From: Portulaca oleracea
Taxonomy: Eukaryota; Streptophyta; Magnoliopsida; Caryophyllales; Portulacaceae
DNA: 64,000 bases
Assembly (NCBI GenBank): GCA_029582165.1
Contig: CM055871.1
Location: 4,099,501-4,163,500, forward strand
Reading direction: 5' to 3'
Positions 11,761 to 22,060 of the stretch are shown here, one piece after another. Below the pieces are notes generated by a model. It saw only the letters and a list, made by a program, of their open reading frames with translations. It did no database searches and was not told the DNA's origin. Position 1 is the stretch's first letter. Every line of letters starts with the position of its first letter. A program made the translations under genes and the position numbers.

Positions 11761-12543
11761 TTTATTACATAAACATGTTGTTCAGGCAAAAATTATGATA
11801 TTTTGTCTTCACCTGTATATTTAATTTAGCTCAAAATAAATATTAAATTAGAATTTTTATATAGTTTATTAGAATTTTGCAGGTTGGAAAAAAATTGGAA
11901 AAGGAAAGAAAAATGCTAAAAATGGGATTTGTAGCTGATATGGACAAAATTAGAGCAAATTGGGCTGAGAACAGTGAAATAAACAGGCCCAAAGTAAACC
12001 CTAGCTCAGCTTCATTTATCTCACTCACATGCCACCCCACCATCTCTTCTTTTTCTCCCTGTTGATCATCATCAATCATCATCATCAACACCAAAACGCA
12101 CCACACCATCAAAGCATCATTCCCACTTCCATTTTTCTCGCTCGAGTCTCCAAATTTAGCCAATTTTTTCCCAACTCCAACAACCATATGAGATTCTCAG
12201 ATTCTCTACACCATTTCAAGATCAATGATTGGATCAATTAGTCTTGAGCCGCAAGTTTAGCAGTTGTTGAGCAACGAAGAATCAACGATGACTAGATAAT
12301 TTTGGATTATTGGTAGTTAGGTTGGGGCTGAATTCCTTGTACAAATAGATGGGTAGAAAGATGGGTCGAGATATCTAATTTTTTTTTCAGCTTCTAATTT
12401 CTTCTTGTACCCAAACTTTTCCAGAAAAAAGTTCTGTTCTTATCTTAAGAATTTTGAGTTCCAGTTTTCAAGTTGTAGTTTTTTCCATTCAAGTGTCAAT
12501 ACCGCAAGTTTGGCTCAATCTTAGACTAGTTTAATTTTAATTT
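11761..12543. other. Intergenic DNA upstream of the Cassandra array
   Basis: A CT/CATC-rich patch (12000-12130) and AT-rich flanks. Short frames on both strands have no recognisable domain. It ends with the left copy of the array's target duplication. Confidence 0.45.
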
Positions 12544-12548
12544 ACTAA
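12544..12548. repeat. Left target-site duplication of the Cassandra array (ACTAA)
   Basis: ACTAA directly precedes the first TGTAAC and is repeated at 17846-17850 directly after the last TTACA. Five bases is the usual duplication for LTR retrotransposons. Confidence 0.85.
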
Positions 12549-12843
12549 TGTAACACCCCAGGTATGTATGTATTTAAAGTGTGGTTTAAAAGGATTGAAA
12601 TGACTACTTATATCACCAAGGTGCACCTTCTTTTATGGTAGTCATCCGTTGGGAACTTCTCATTTAAGCGTGCTTGGCTGGGAGTAGTCCAAAGATGCGT
12701 GACCTCCTGGGAAGTTTTCCCGGGCAGCATGTGAGCGAGGACGAAGCACGCTGGAAAGACTCGTGGTGATTTGTGGAGCCAGTCAGCGATCCTTGAAGCA
12801 GTTATCGGTAATGTCCGCGACCCGGGGGGGCTGGGGCGTTACA
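12549..12843 (+). repeat. Cassandra LTR A (outermost left)
   Basis: 295 bp, TGTAACACCCC to CGTTACA. The 5S-like part runs about 12617-12733 with changes in box A (CATTTAAGCGTG). Confidence 0.9.
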
Positions 12844-12978
12844 GATGGTATCAGAGCCGATCCGCAACTGTGAGCTGCGCCAGTGGACGATAGAGCCATG
12901 GGCACTCACCTAGCGGGGCAAAGATTCTGGAGTGTATTGAGACACAACGAGGACGTTGTGTGCTAAAGTGGGGGTGAT
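12844..12978 (+). repeat. Cassandra internal region A
   Basis: 135 bp. Primer-binding site TGGTATCAGAGCC starts two bases in, and the polypurine tract AAAGTGGGGGTGAT ends it. Confidence 0.9.
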
Positions 12979-13329
12979 TGTAACACCCCGGATAAGTGGT
13001 TAAAGTGTGGCTTAAGAGGATTGAAATGATTACTTATATCACCAAGGTGCACCTTCTTTTATGGTAGCTCATCCGTTGGGAACTCCTCAGTTAAGCGTGC
13101 CTGGCTGAGAGTAGCCCAACGATGGGTGACCTCCAGGGAAGTTTTCCCAGAAATCGTGTGAGCGAGGACGAAGCACGCTGGAAAGACTCGTGGCAGTGGG
13201 GCCAGTCAGTGATGCTTCACACGAGGACGAAGCACGCTGGAAAGACTCGTGGTGATTTGTGGGGCCAGTCATCGATCCTTATAGCAATTATCGGTAATGT
13301 CCGTGACCCGAGGGGGCCGGAGCGTTATA
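12979..13329 (+). repeat. Cassandra LTR B with 59-bp internal duplication
   Basis: 351 bp, ending CGTTATA. It is longer than its siblings because CGAGGACGAAGCACGCTGG and the following bases occur twice, at 13163 and 13222. Confidence 0.9.
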
Positions 13330-13465
13330 GATGGTATCAGAGCCGACCCGCGATTGTGACTTGTGCTAGTGGACGGGAGATCCATGGGCAGTCACTTAGC
13401 GGGGCAAAGATTCAGGAAAAGGATTGTCGCACAACGAGGATGTTGTGTGCTTAAGTGGGGGTGAC
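13330..13465 (+). repeat. Cassandra internal region B
   Basis: 136 bp, with TGGTATCAGAGCC near the start and AAGTGGGGGTGAC at the end. Confidence 0.9.
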
Positions 13466-13754
13466 TGTAACACCCTAGGTATGTGGTTAAAGTGTGGCTT
13501 AAAAGGATTGAAATGACTACTTATATCACCAAGGTGCTCCTTCTTTTATGGTAGCTCATCCGTTGGGAACCCCTCAGTTAAGCGTGCTTGGCTGGGAGTA
13601 GTCCAAGGATGGGTGACCTCCTGGTAAGTTTTCCCAGGCAGCGTATGAGCAAGGACGAAGCATGTTGGAAAGACTCGTGGTGATTTGTGGGGTCAGTCAG
13701 CGATTTTTGAAGTAGTTATCGGTAATGTCCGCCCCGAGGGGCCGGGGCGTTACA
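13466..13754 (+). repeat. Cassandra LTR C, joined by GAT to LTR D
   Basis: 289 bp. Box A AGTTAAGCGTGCTTGG is at 13576-13591. The LTR ends TTACA and is followed by GAT (13755-13757) and then directly by the next TGTAAC. Confidence 0.9.
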
Positions 13755-13757
13755 GAT

Positions 13758-14049
13758 TGTAACACCCAGGATATGTTGTTAAAGTGTGGCTTAAGAGGAT
13801 TGAAATGACTACTTATATCACCAAGGTGCACCTTCTTTTATGGTAACTCATCTGTGGGGAACTCCTTAGTTAAGCGTGCTTAGCTGGCAGTAGTCAAAGG
13901 ATGGGTGACCTCCTGGGAAGTTTTCCTAGGCAGCGTGTGAGCGAGGACGAAGCACGCTGGAAAGACTCGTGGTGATTTGTGGGGCCAGTCATCGATCCTT
14001 ATAGTAATTATCGGTAATGTCTGTGACCCGAGGGGGCCGGAGCGTTATA
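13758..14049 (+). repeat. Cassandra LTR D
   Basis: 292 bp, TGTAACACCC to CGTTATA, preceded by the three-base joint. Confidence 0.9.
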
Positions 14050-14184
14050 GATGGTATCAAAGCCGACCCGCGATTGTGAGCTGCGCTAGTGGACGGGAGA
14101 TCCATGGGCAGTCACCTAGCGGGGCAAAGATTCAGGAATGGATTGTGGCACAACGAGGACGTTGTGTGCTTAAGTGGGGGTGAC
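14050..14184 (+). repeat. Cassandra internal region D
   Basis: 135 bp. The primer-binding site carries one change (TGGTATCAAAGCC). Confidence 0.9.
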
Positions 14185-14475
14185 TGTAACACCCTAGGTA
14201 TGTGGTTAAAGTGTGGCTTAAAAGGATTGAAATGACTACTTATATCACCAAGGTGCACCTTCTTTTATGGTAGCTCGTTCGTTGGGAACTCCTCAGTCAA
14301 GCGTGCTTGGCTGGGAGTAGTCCAAGGATGAGTGACCTCCTGGGAAGTTTTCCCGGGCAGCGTGTGAGCGAGGACGAAGCATGCCTGAAAGACTCGTGGT
14401 AATTTGTGGGGCCAGTCAGCGATCCTTGAAACAGTTATCGGTAATGTCCAGGACTTGGGGGGCCGGTGCGTTACA
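14185..14475 (+). repeat. Cassandra LTR E
   Basis: 291 bp. The 5S-like part is about 14251-14367, with box A altered to AGTCAAGCGTGCTTGG. Confidence 0.9.
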
Positions 14476-14610
14476 GATGGTATCAGAACCGACCGGCGAC
14501 CGTGAGCTGCGCCGGTGGACGGTAGAGCCATGGGCAGTCACCTAGCGGGGCAAATATTCTGGAATGGATTGTGGCACAACGAGGACGTTGTGCGCTTAAG
14601 TGGGGGTGAT
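14476..14610 (+). repeat. Cassandra internal region E
   Basis: 135 bp. Primer-binding site TGGTATCAGAACC; it ends GGGGGTGAT. Confidence 0.9.
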
Positions 14611-14900
14611 TGTAATACCCCGGGTATGTGGTTAAAGTGTGGCTTAAGAGGATTGAAATGATTACTTATATCACCAAGGTGCACCTTCTTTTATGGTAGC
14701 TAATCCGTTGGGAACTTCTCAGTTAAGCGTGTTGGCTGGGAGTAGTCCAGGGATGGGTGACCTCTTGGGAAGTTTTCCCGGGCAGCGTGTGAACGAGGAC
14801 GAAGTATGCTGGAAAGACTCGTGGTGATTTGTGGGGCCAGTCAGCGATCCTTGAAGCAATTATGGTAATGTCCGCGACCCGGGGGGGCCAGGGCGTTACA
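14611..14900 (+). repeat. Cassandra LTR F, joined by GAT to LTR G
   Basis: 290 bp, starting TGTAATACCCC. The GAT joint is at 14901-14903. Confidence 0.9.
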
Positions 14901-14903
14901 GAT

Positions 14904-15194
14904 TGTAACACCCCGGATATGTGGTTAAAGTGTGGTTTAAGAGGATTGAAATAACTACTTATATCACCAAGGTGCACGTTCTTTTATGGCAACTCATCCA
15001 TCGGGAACTCCTCAGTTAAGTGTGCTTGGCTGGGAGTAGTCAAAGGATGGGTGACCTCCTGGGAAGTTTTCCCAGGCAGCGTGTGAGCGAGGATGAAGCA
15101 CGCTGGAAAGACTCGTGGTGATTTTTGGAGCCAGTCAGCGATCCTTGAAGCAGTTATCGGTAATGTCCGCGACCCGGGGGGCCAGAGCGTTACG
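14904..15194 (+). repeat. Cassandra LTR G
   Basis: 291 bp. The terminal CA has mutated to CG (CGTTACG). Confidence 0.88.
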
Positions 15195-15329
15195 GATGGT
15201 ATTAGAGCCGACTTGCGATTGTGAGCTGCACTAGTGGACGAGTGATTTATGGGCAGTCACCTAGCGGGGCAAAGATTTTGGAATGGATTGTGGCACAACG
15301 AGGACGTTGTGTGCTTAAGTAGGGGTGAC
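15195..15329 (+). repeat. Cassandra internal region G
   Basis: 135 bp. The primer-binding site is changed to TGGTATTAGAGCC and the polypurine tract to AAGTAGGGGTGAC. Confidence 0.88.
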
Positions 15330-15563
15330 TGTAACACCCAGGTTCGTGGTTAAAGTGTGGATTAAAAGGATTGAAATGACTACTTATAATATCACCAAGG
15401 TGCACATTCTTTTATGGTAGCTCATCTGTTGGGAATTCCTCAGTTAAGCGTGCTTGGTTGGGAGTAGTCCAAGGATGGGTGACCTCCCAGAAAGTTTTCC
15501 CGTGTAGCGTGTGAGCGAGGACGAAGCTCGCTGGAAAGACTCATGGTAATTTGTGGGGCCAGT

Positions 15564-17362
15564 TGGAGACATCGAATTTTGTACCAGGACAGGTGTACAA
15601 ATCAGGAGTAACAAGAAAAGAGGCTAGAAGGAAAGCGAAGCCACTAGGCCTCCATCAATCAAAAGCTATCGGGCCAACCCACCACAAAAACCTTCATTTT
15701 CCACCCTTTCCACATACATATGCCCACCATTTCGAATCCCATTTTTTCCACAAGTCTCGTTGGCCCTGTTTCTTTTTATGAAAGTAAAATACACATCATA
15801 AGCTTTCCAACGCCTTTTGAATTGCCTCAATCGGAGTTTGGATGAAAGAGTTATGGCCGTTTGAAATTACACTTAGCCAATTCAAAACCCACACGGGTTT
15901 TAACAATTCTCAGGCCCAGAAATCTGGCTCAGCATGCAACTCCGGCCCAGTACTTGGAAGAAAACCCGCAGGGGTTTTAATAAGTAAAGGCGGCCCAAAA
16001 GCAGGACAAGCCCAAGGCGCCCCCCGGCCCAGCGACTTCAAAACCCGCGTGGGTTTTATATTGCTGAATCGCGTCGTTTTGCCGTCCACGTCAGCGATCC
16101 GTGTGTGGGATTTATAAAACCCGCGCGGATTTTATCTTCAAGAATCCGGCGCCAAAAATTTGATCATCCTCCCATGATATTAGCCCCATGTGTTTGACTC
16201 CTTCCCTTGACTTTTGTGATTGCATGGCATGATCATGGGGATGTGTCCCCCATGATTTTCCCTCCATTTCCCTCCTAAATCACCACCTACTTCACCTATA
16301 AATACCCCCCTCCATTCCATTCATTTTCATCAACTAATACCATCATTCTACCCAAACTCTCTATCATCAAATTCCTCTCTACTGTCCTCACTCTAATACA
16401 ATCATTCTATCCATTCCACTCACTCTATCAAAATCATCACTCATCCTACTACCAGTCTCATACTCATCTTTCCATCCACTAAGTCAAAGGAAGGCAAGGT
16501 TTTGATCGACGCATTTGGGTTCCTAAACCAACGAGGTTCGCTTTTATGTTTCTTTTCGTTATTATCATTTAATCATGAAATTCGTACTTTATTTTACATT
16601 ATATGTGCATATTTTGTAAACCAAAAACCTCATTCTTTATATTGCATGATTAAGAATATAAATTTACGAAATTAATTAAACTTCTCCCCGCTCTTTTTCA
16701 TTTTATTATCGATTTTAGTAGAGTCTGTTTTCTAAACAGGCGAATTCGAGAATTCTTATAATTCTCGAATTCGTAACCTTACCCCCAGACTTAGAATCGG
16801 GTTTCGTAGACTGGAGTTTTTATTATTTTTAAGGTTTGTTGGTTTCCTTAAATCGACTTGCGACTCTTAATTCTTTTATAACTCGTTTAATTATTTTAAA
16901 CATACGGATTTACACCAAAATACTTAAAAATGATTTAGTAATTTCTATATATTAATCCAAGGCTAAAACCGAGAGAAAATGGGCCAGAAATTGATAAAAC
17001 CCTCGCGGGTTTTATTAGTTTCAACCCATATTCTCTGGCCCAGGGAAAGGCACGGTCCAACCCATGGACACTTAAAACCCGCGCGGGTTTTAACATTCCA
17101 TGGCGGCCCGTTTGCCTTCTGTTGGGCCTGGATATGGTATTTGGGTCAAAACTGAATTATTTTTAAAGTATTTCGGTGTAATTTCGAGTGACTAAATAAT
17201 AAAAAATGGAATTATAAAATAAATAATGTTTCATGACCCCGAAAATGAATTTCGAAAATAAAATATCCTTATTTAAGGATTAAGCAACCTTAGTCGGCTC
17301 CCGATCACTTAAGTAGCGCATCCGAAACAATTTCCCCGAATGAGAATTTTCCGGGTCCTACA
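15564..17362 (+). mobile_element. Solo LTR, 1799 bp, nested in Cassandra LTR H
   Basis: It begins TGGAGACATCG and ends GGGTCCTACA (TG...CA). CCAGT is duplicated at 15559-15563 and 17363-17367. There is no gag or pol, so it is a solo LTR left by LTR-LTR recombination. TATAAATA at 16297-16304 gives a + strand promoter. Six copies of an 18-bp palindrome, consensus AAAACCCGCGCGGGTTTT, are scattered through it. The size suggests a gypsy-type LTR. Confidence 0.88.
16297..16304 (+). promoter_or_regulatory. TATA box of the solo LTR
   Basis: TATAAATA is followed by a CT/AC-rich leader (16308-16480). It is the best core promoter candidate in the LTR and sets its orientation as +. Confidence 0.65.
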
Positions 17363-17423
17363 CCAGTCAGCGATCCTTGAAACAGTTATAGGAAATATCC
17401 GCGACCTGGGGGGGTGCGTTACA

Positions 17424-17557
17424 GATGGTATCAGAGCCGACCAGCGACCGTGAGCTGCACCAATGGACAGGAGAGCCATGGGCAGTCACCTAGCGGGGCA
17501 AAGATTCTGGATTGGATTGTGGCACAACGAGGACGTTGTGCGCTTAAGTGGGGTGAT
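17424..17557 (+). repeat. Cassandra internal region H
   Basis: 134 bp. Primer-binding site TGGTATCAGAGCC; it ends AAGTGGGGTGAT. Confidence 0.9.
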
Positions 17558-17845
17558 TGTAATACCCCGGGTATGTGGTTAAAGTATGGCTTAAAAGGAT
17601 TGAAATGATTACTTATATCACCAAGGTGCACCTTCTTTTATGGTAGCTCATCCGTTGGGAACTCCTCAATTAAGCGTGCTTGGTTGGGAGTAGTCCAAGG
17701 ATGGGTGACATTCTTGGAAGTTTTCCCGGGCAACGTGTGAGCGAGGACGAAGCACGCTGGAAAGACTCGTGGTGATTTGTGGGGCCAGTCAGCGATCCAT
17801 GAAATAGTTATCGGTAATGTCCGCGTCCCCCGGGGGGGCGTTACA
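17558..17845 (+). repeat. Cassandra LTR I (outermost right)
   Basis: 288 bp, TGTAATACCCC to CGTTACA. It is followed by the right ACTAA target duplication (17846-17850). Confidence 0.9.
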
Positions 17846-17850
17846 ACTAA

Positions 17851-18448
17851 GTTTTATTGAATATCCATTTCTGCATTTGTGTCCATTTTTCCTCTGTTTT
17901 TATGCTCTGTTTCGTAGCCTTCAATGACTTTTCTTTTGTTTTTTTTTCCCTTTTTCTTTAGTCTTATATTTACTTAGATATATAACAAGTAAAGTGTACC
18001 TAGTTGAGTTGGAATTGATAGATTGATTTGAATGTCTATCCTCCACAGTTGATGTCTCCAATTCATGTTTCTTTTTCTATTATTAATTTATATCGATATT
18101 TTTATTATAAGCATATATTAGTGGTCAAGGAAAAGTCCTAGTCATGCAATTTCGTAGGCTGGTTTGTCCTTCATTACTCCATTAAGTAGGAATAATTTTA
18201 AATAGAAAAAATAAGAGGTTGGTTATTAATTATTAAAACTAGCATTACTTTTTATTGTATTGTTAAGTCATTAGGTAGTTTCTTTGTTATTATTTTTAGT
18301 TTAATTGTCAACTAATGTTACTAGTTTGCTAATTTTGTATGACAAAGTTTGATACTAACGTCTTCGTGGGAACGACCTGTATTTGCCGGACTACACTACA
18401 AGTGGATACCGTGCGCTTGCGGTTACAAATTCAGAATCAACAAGTTCT
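17851..18448 (+). repeat. Probable 3' part of a gypsy 5' LTR
   Basis: The DNA immediately before a tRNA-Asp primer-binding site must include the LTR end of the Athila-like element. It contains TTCGTGGGAACGACC, a word typical of these LTR ends. The LTR start was not located and may lie left of the Cassandra array. Confidence 0.4.
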
Positions 18449-18466
18449 TGGCGCCGTTGCCGGGGA
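18449..18466 (+). other. Primer-binding site, tRNA-Asp type
   Basis: TGGCGCCGTTGCCGGGGA matches the primer-binding site used by Athila-lineage gypsy elements (complement of a tRNA-Asp 3' end). It marks the start of the internal region of the element ending at 23272. Confidence 0.85.
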
Positions 18467-20259
18467 TGGTTATTCTTCGACTTACCCACTTTTATTTAGT
18501 AAACTTATTATCCTGTGTCTATTTCTTTAGTTTTTTTTGTTCTGTTGTTCTTCTTTATTTTAGTTTATTCATTAGTTAGATTAGACCACTTTTATTTGCT
18601 TTCTAGTTTATTAAAAAAAAAAAATCAAAAAATTGACTGTAGGTGTTGGACGTTGCATGAGTGTTTGATGGAAATCAACCCACGCTTATTCCCCTAAGCC
18701 CAATCAAGAAGACCCAAGTGAAACACAAGTATACAGATAGGGTCCTTCAAGAAAGAAGCCCAACTAACTTTGGCCCAATAAGGAATACTCTGTTCAAAGT
18801 AGAGGCCCAAAGGCCGATCCATATCACATGCTCCTTATCCCAAGAGGATGTCCAAAGGTCCTAGAGGGTCCAAGCCCAGCCAAGATCGTCCAAGGAGAAG
18901 TCCAAGTTCACGTCCAAAGGTCCATTTACAAGTTCTAAGTGAAGTTCACATTTGGGACCATTTCAGTTTTGAATTTCACAGTTTTGATATTTTGGATGTA
19001 ACTTTATTATTATTAGCTTTTAATTGCTTTTATTGTGATTTATATTATCTTTATAGTATTTTGAGTCATGTAAGATGCCAAGTAAATTATAAACTTGAGC
19101 ATCAAGTCATAAAAGTCTAGAAGGAGTCTAAATAAGTCTAGAATATTCTAAAGTGTTCTAGAATATTCTAGAAGGTGTGAGTGTGTGTGTGTGGCGTGTG
19201 AATTAGCTTGAGTTGGCGCTAAAAGGTTGTTATTATCCTGGATAAGTTTAACTTATTTTGTAACTAATTCATATTGGATTAGGAAAGCCAAGTCCTATTA
19301 GGATAAGGTTGTTATAACTAACTCCCCTTAGGATAAGGAGTCCTAATCCAAGAGGAGTAAGTTAACTTAGGCGTCTAGTACTAGGAAACCTTGGCTTGCA
19401 CGCCAAGTAGGTCTATTCCTAGTTATATTAGACTGGCTTGCACGTCAAGTCTAGAGTCACAGTCCCTATAGGACTCTATTAGTATAAATAGCTAGGCTTG
19501 TAGCCTTTTAAAGGCAACCCCTTTTGAAATATGAATACAATTAAGCTTTTAACTTACCCCCTGAGTATTTCGTGAGAACCTCGTTGATCTCTTCTATTAT
19601 ATCTTGGTATGGCACCCAAGTGGTTAGGAAGAGCTTGATCCTAAACCTAGGTTGAAGATCAAGTTAGCCCTAGGGTTTCTATCTTGTGGATTCAATTTAG
19701 ATCCCTTGATCTATCCCATCGTTATCTTTCTATCAATATAGTTAAGATAATCACACTGTTACCTTTCTATCAATATAGTTAAGGTAAACCCTAGCCTCTT
19801 ATCTTTCTCCCCACAAACATCCACTCCCCCTTTCTTTCTCTCAAATTCGTCCTCTCCCTCCCTCTCTTACAAAAGAACCCTAACAACCTTCTCTTCTCTC
19901 TCCCTAACAAACTCCCTCTCTCTCTTCCTCTCTCAAACCACACACCAACATCAAATATTTTCCCTCCCTTCCTTCTCACATCACCCTCTCCTCTTTCCCA
20001 TTCAAGATTCAATCTTTCTTGATTCTTGAAATCACAAAGTCCTCACGACAAAGTAGTCTCCCTTAGAGTCAGTCTCACGAGAATTTCCTCCATTCTTTCC
20101 TCAATAATCTCGTGATTCACCCCACCTTTCTGTTTTGGTTGCACGTGTATTTGAGTATTACTGGATCAAGAATCTTTCTTTGTCCTGTAATACATCAGTG
20201 TTTGAGTTAGGAATCCTAAAAGAAGAAGACTCATTAGGGTTGAACCTAAACCTGATAAA
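18467..20259 (+). mobile_element. Leader of the Athila-like element, with LTR-like insertion features
   Basis: No coding exon. Between about 18640 and 19790 the DNA looks LTR-like: TATAAATA at 19483-19490, a short GT run near 19165-19200, and a 24-bp word TTTCTATCAATATAGTTAAG repeated about 37 bp apart near 19728 and 19765. The rest is a CT-rich leader up to the gag ATG. Boundaries of any nested insertion are not resolved. Confidence 0.4.
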
Positions 20260-21447
20260 ATGGCTGAAGCACAAGGGAACCAAAAAGCTCTTAACGAGAT
20301 TTTTTACCCTCCTCCCTCGACAATACGTTCATGTTTTAATGTGCTTGATCTTGGTAATAATATTAGCCTTGAACTTATACCACAATATACTTGGATGCTT
20401 CCTAAATTCACCGGAATTGAAGATGCTTATTTATTTTTGGGTGAATTTGAAGAAGTATGTGCTATGTTGCATTTTCACAATGTTTCTATTGATGTGGTTA
20501 GACTGAGTTTTATTCCTTTTGCCTTGAAAGATAATGCTAAGAAATGGATGTATAGTTTTCTTGCTAAGTCTATTACTACATGGGATGATTTTGTTAAAGT
20601 CTTCTTGCGTAAATATTTTCCTAACGACAAAACTAAAAAAAACTAAGGAATCAAATCAATCAGTTTGCTAAGTTAGATAGAGAACCATTTTGGCATTGCA
20701 TGGATAGATTCAAAAACTTGTTAGCCCAATGTCCCGACCATGGTCTCGAACAATGGCGTCTTTTTGCCAAATTATCTATGAAAGTCTAGACCAACAGACT
20801 AGAACCATGCTGGAATCTATGTGTCAAGGTGGTTTTTTTTTAATATAAGGATTCTATCGCGACATGGGAATTTCAAGAAGACCTAACTGAAAAAACAATG
20901 CAATGGGAGACTACTACAGATGACAGTTTAAGCTCTAGAATCGCTAGTTCTAAGGGGAGGTGGGGTATGCATGTGGTGTCTGACTTGAGTCATATAGAGT
21001 TTAAGTTTGCAGCTTTAGAGAACCAGTTAAGGGAGTTGGCTACTTGCATGTTTTTGTTGCCAATCCTTAGACTATACCTTGAGTGTTTTCCCTCATTATG
21101 CTTGCCAACTATTAAATGCAACTGAGCAAGTGAACATGGCCTACCAAAGACTAAGAAATGACCCTTTTGCCCCGACCTATAACCCAGGGTGGCGTAATCA
21201 CCCTAACTTCTCTTGGAGTCACGGTCAAAACTTAGGAGGATCTAGCACACATACTGGAGGGATTCATGGAAACACCTCAGCCCAACCACCTCCTGACCAA
21301 GGGCCCCCTAGACCACCTCTTATCCCAGTTGCTCATACGCAACAACCTCCTGGCTATAATGAGATTGATAAAAGATTTAATAATCTAGAAAGATCACAGA
21401 ATAGCTTAGAGAAGGCAATGAGGACTATAGTTGAACAACTGTCTTAG
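20260..21447 (+). pseudogene. Athila-like gypsy gag, frameshifted
   Basis: The ATG at 20260 opens MAEAQGNQKALNEIF, followed by a retrotransposon gag domain: PKFTGIEDAYLFLGEFEEVC, then DNAKKWMYSFLAKSITTWDD and FVKVFLRKYFPNDKT. A run of A's at 20633-20641 causes loss of frame (stop at 20644). The protein continues in other frames as INQFAKLDREPFWHCMDRFK, QCPDHGLEQWRL, and EKTMQWETT (near 20890). A Pro-rich C-terminal part runs 21079-21447. Gag would coat the RNA in cytoplasmic particles. This copy cannot make an intact one. Confidence 0.85.
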
Positions 21448-22060
21448 TTAGTCGTTGTCAATAGGGAAAAAGGGCTTTCCTAGTCAACCCAAGACTAACC
21501 CGAATGTGGCTTCATCATCCACACACCTACCGGTCGATGATAATAATGTGAAAAAAGTCAATGCAATCACCTCACTTAGGTCAGGACGGTTAGTTGATCA
21601 CGATTTGTAAGACCTTGTGGATGTGTCCATTGAAATTTCTCTGTCCCTTCCTCCACCATTTCTTGTTATTGAGCCTACTCCTAAAGGTGCTACTGATGAC
21701 ACCCTAGTTGATGGTCCCCTTTCCCCACAACCTAACTTAGATGACCCTAAGGGAGATAAGCAAAATGAAACTAAAAAGGGGAATGTGCCTGCAAATGCTG
21801 AGCGGGTTCATAAACCTACTATCCCTTTCCTAAGTAGACTAAAGAATAGGAAGGGCCAGACCCATGTTGATAAGATCAAAGAGACTTTCTCTCAAGTCAA
21901 AATCAATATTCCCCTTCTGGATGCGATCCAACGGATGCCTCCTTATGCTAAATTCTTGAAAGAACTATGCACCACCAAGAGAACAACCCAAGTCCTAAAG
22001 AAGGCTTTCTTAGCCTCTAATTTGAGTTCCATTATCTCGCACTAAATCCCACCCAAGCTT
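21448..22060 (+). pseudogene. Gag-pol linker of the Athila-like element
   Basis: An open stretch (21617-22043) reads IPFLSRLKNRKGQTHVDKIK and LDAIQRMPPYAKFLKELCTT, the conserved segment just before the protease in Athila/Tat polyproteins. Stops interrupt both sides. Confidence 0.75.

Larger units (their letters stand above)
15330..17423 (+). repeat. Cassandra LTR H, split by a solo LTR
   Basis: The parts 15330-15563 and 17368-17423 together make one LTR. The 1.8-kb insert lies between them with duplicated CCAGT. Confidence 0.9.
12549..17845 (+). mobile_element. Cassandra TRIM array: nine LTRs, six internal regions, one nested solo LTR
   Basis: Nine LTRs of about 290 bp start TGTAACACCC or TGTAATACCC and end CGTTACA or close variants. 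Six are followed by a 134-136 bp internal region that begins with the primer-binding site TGGTATCAGAGCC (complementary to initiator tRNA-Met) and ends in a polypurine tract, AAGTGGGGGTGA. Two LTR pairs are joined by only GAT. Each LTR carries 5S rRNA-like sequence including AGTTAAGCGTGCTTGG (box A region) and GGATGGGTGACCTCCTGGGA (box C region), the hallmark of plant Cassandra elements. No protein is encoded; Cassandra depends on other elements for replication. Short frames here are chance. Confidence 0.95.

Noticed and set aside
12617..12733. 5S rRNA-like sequence that could be called 5S rRNA genes
   Set aside because: Only boxes and central parts match. Each copy lies in an LTR with primer site and polypurine tract, so these are Cassandra sequences and not 5S genes.
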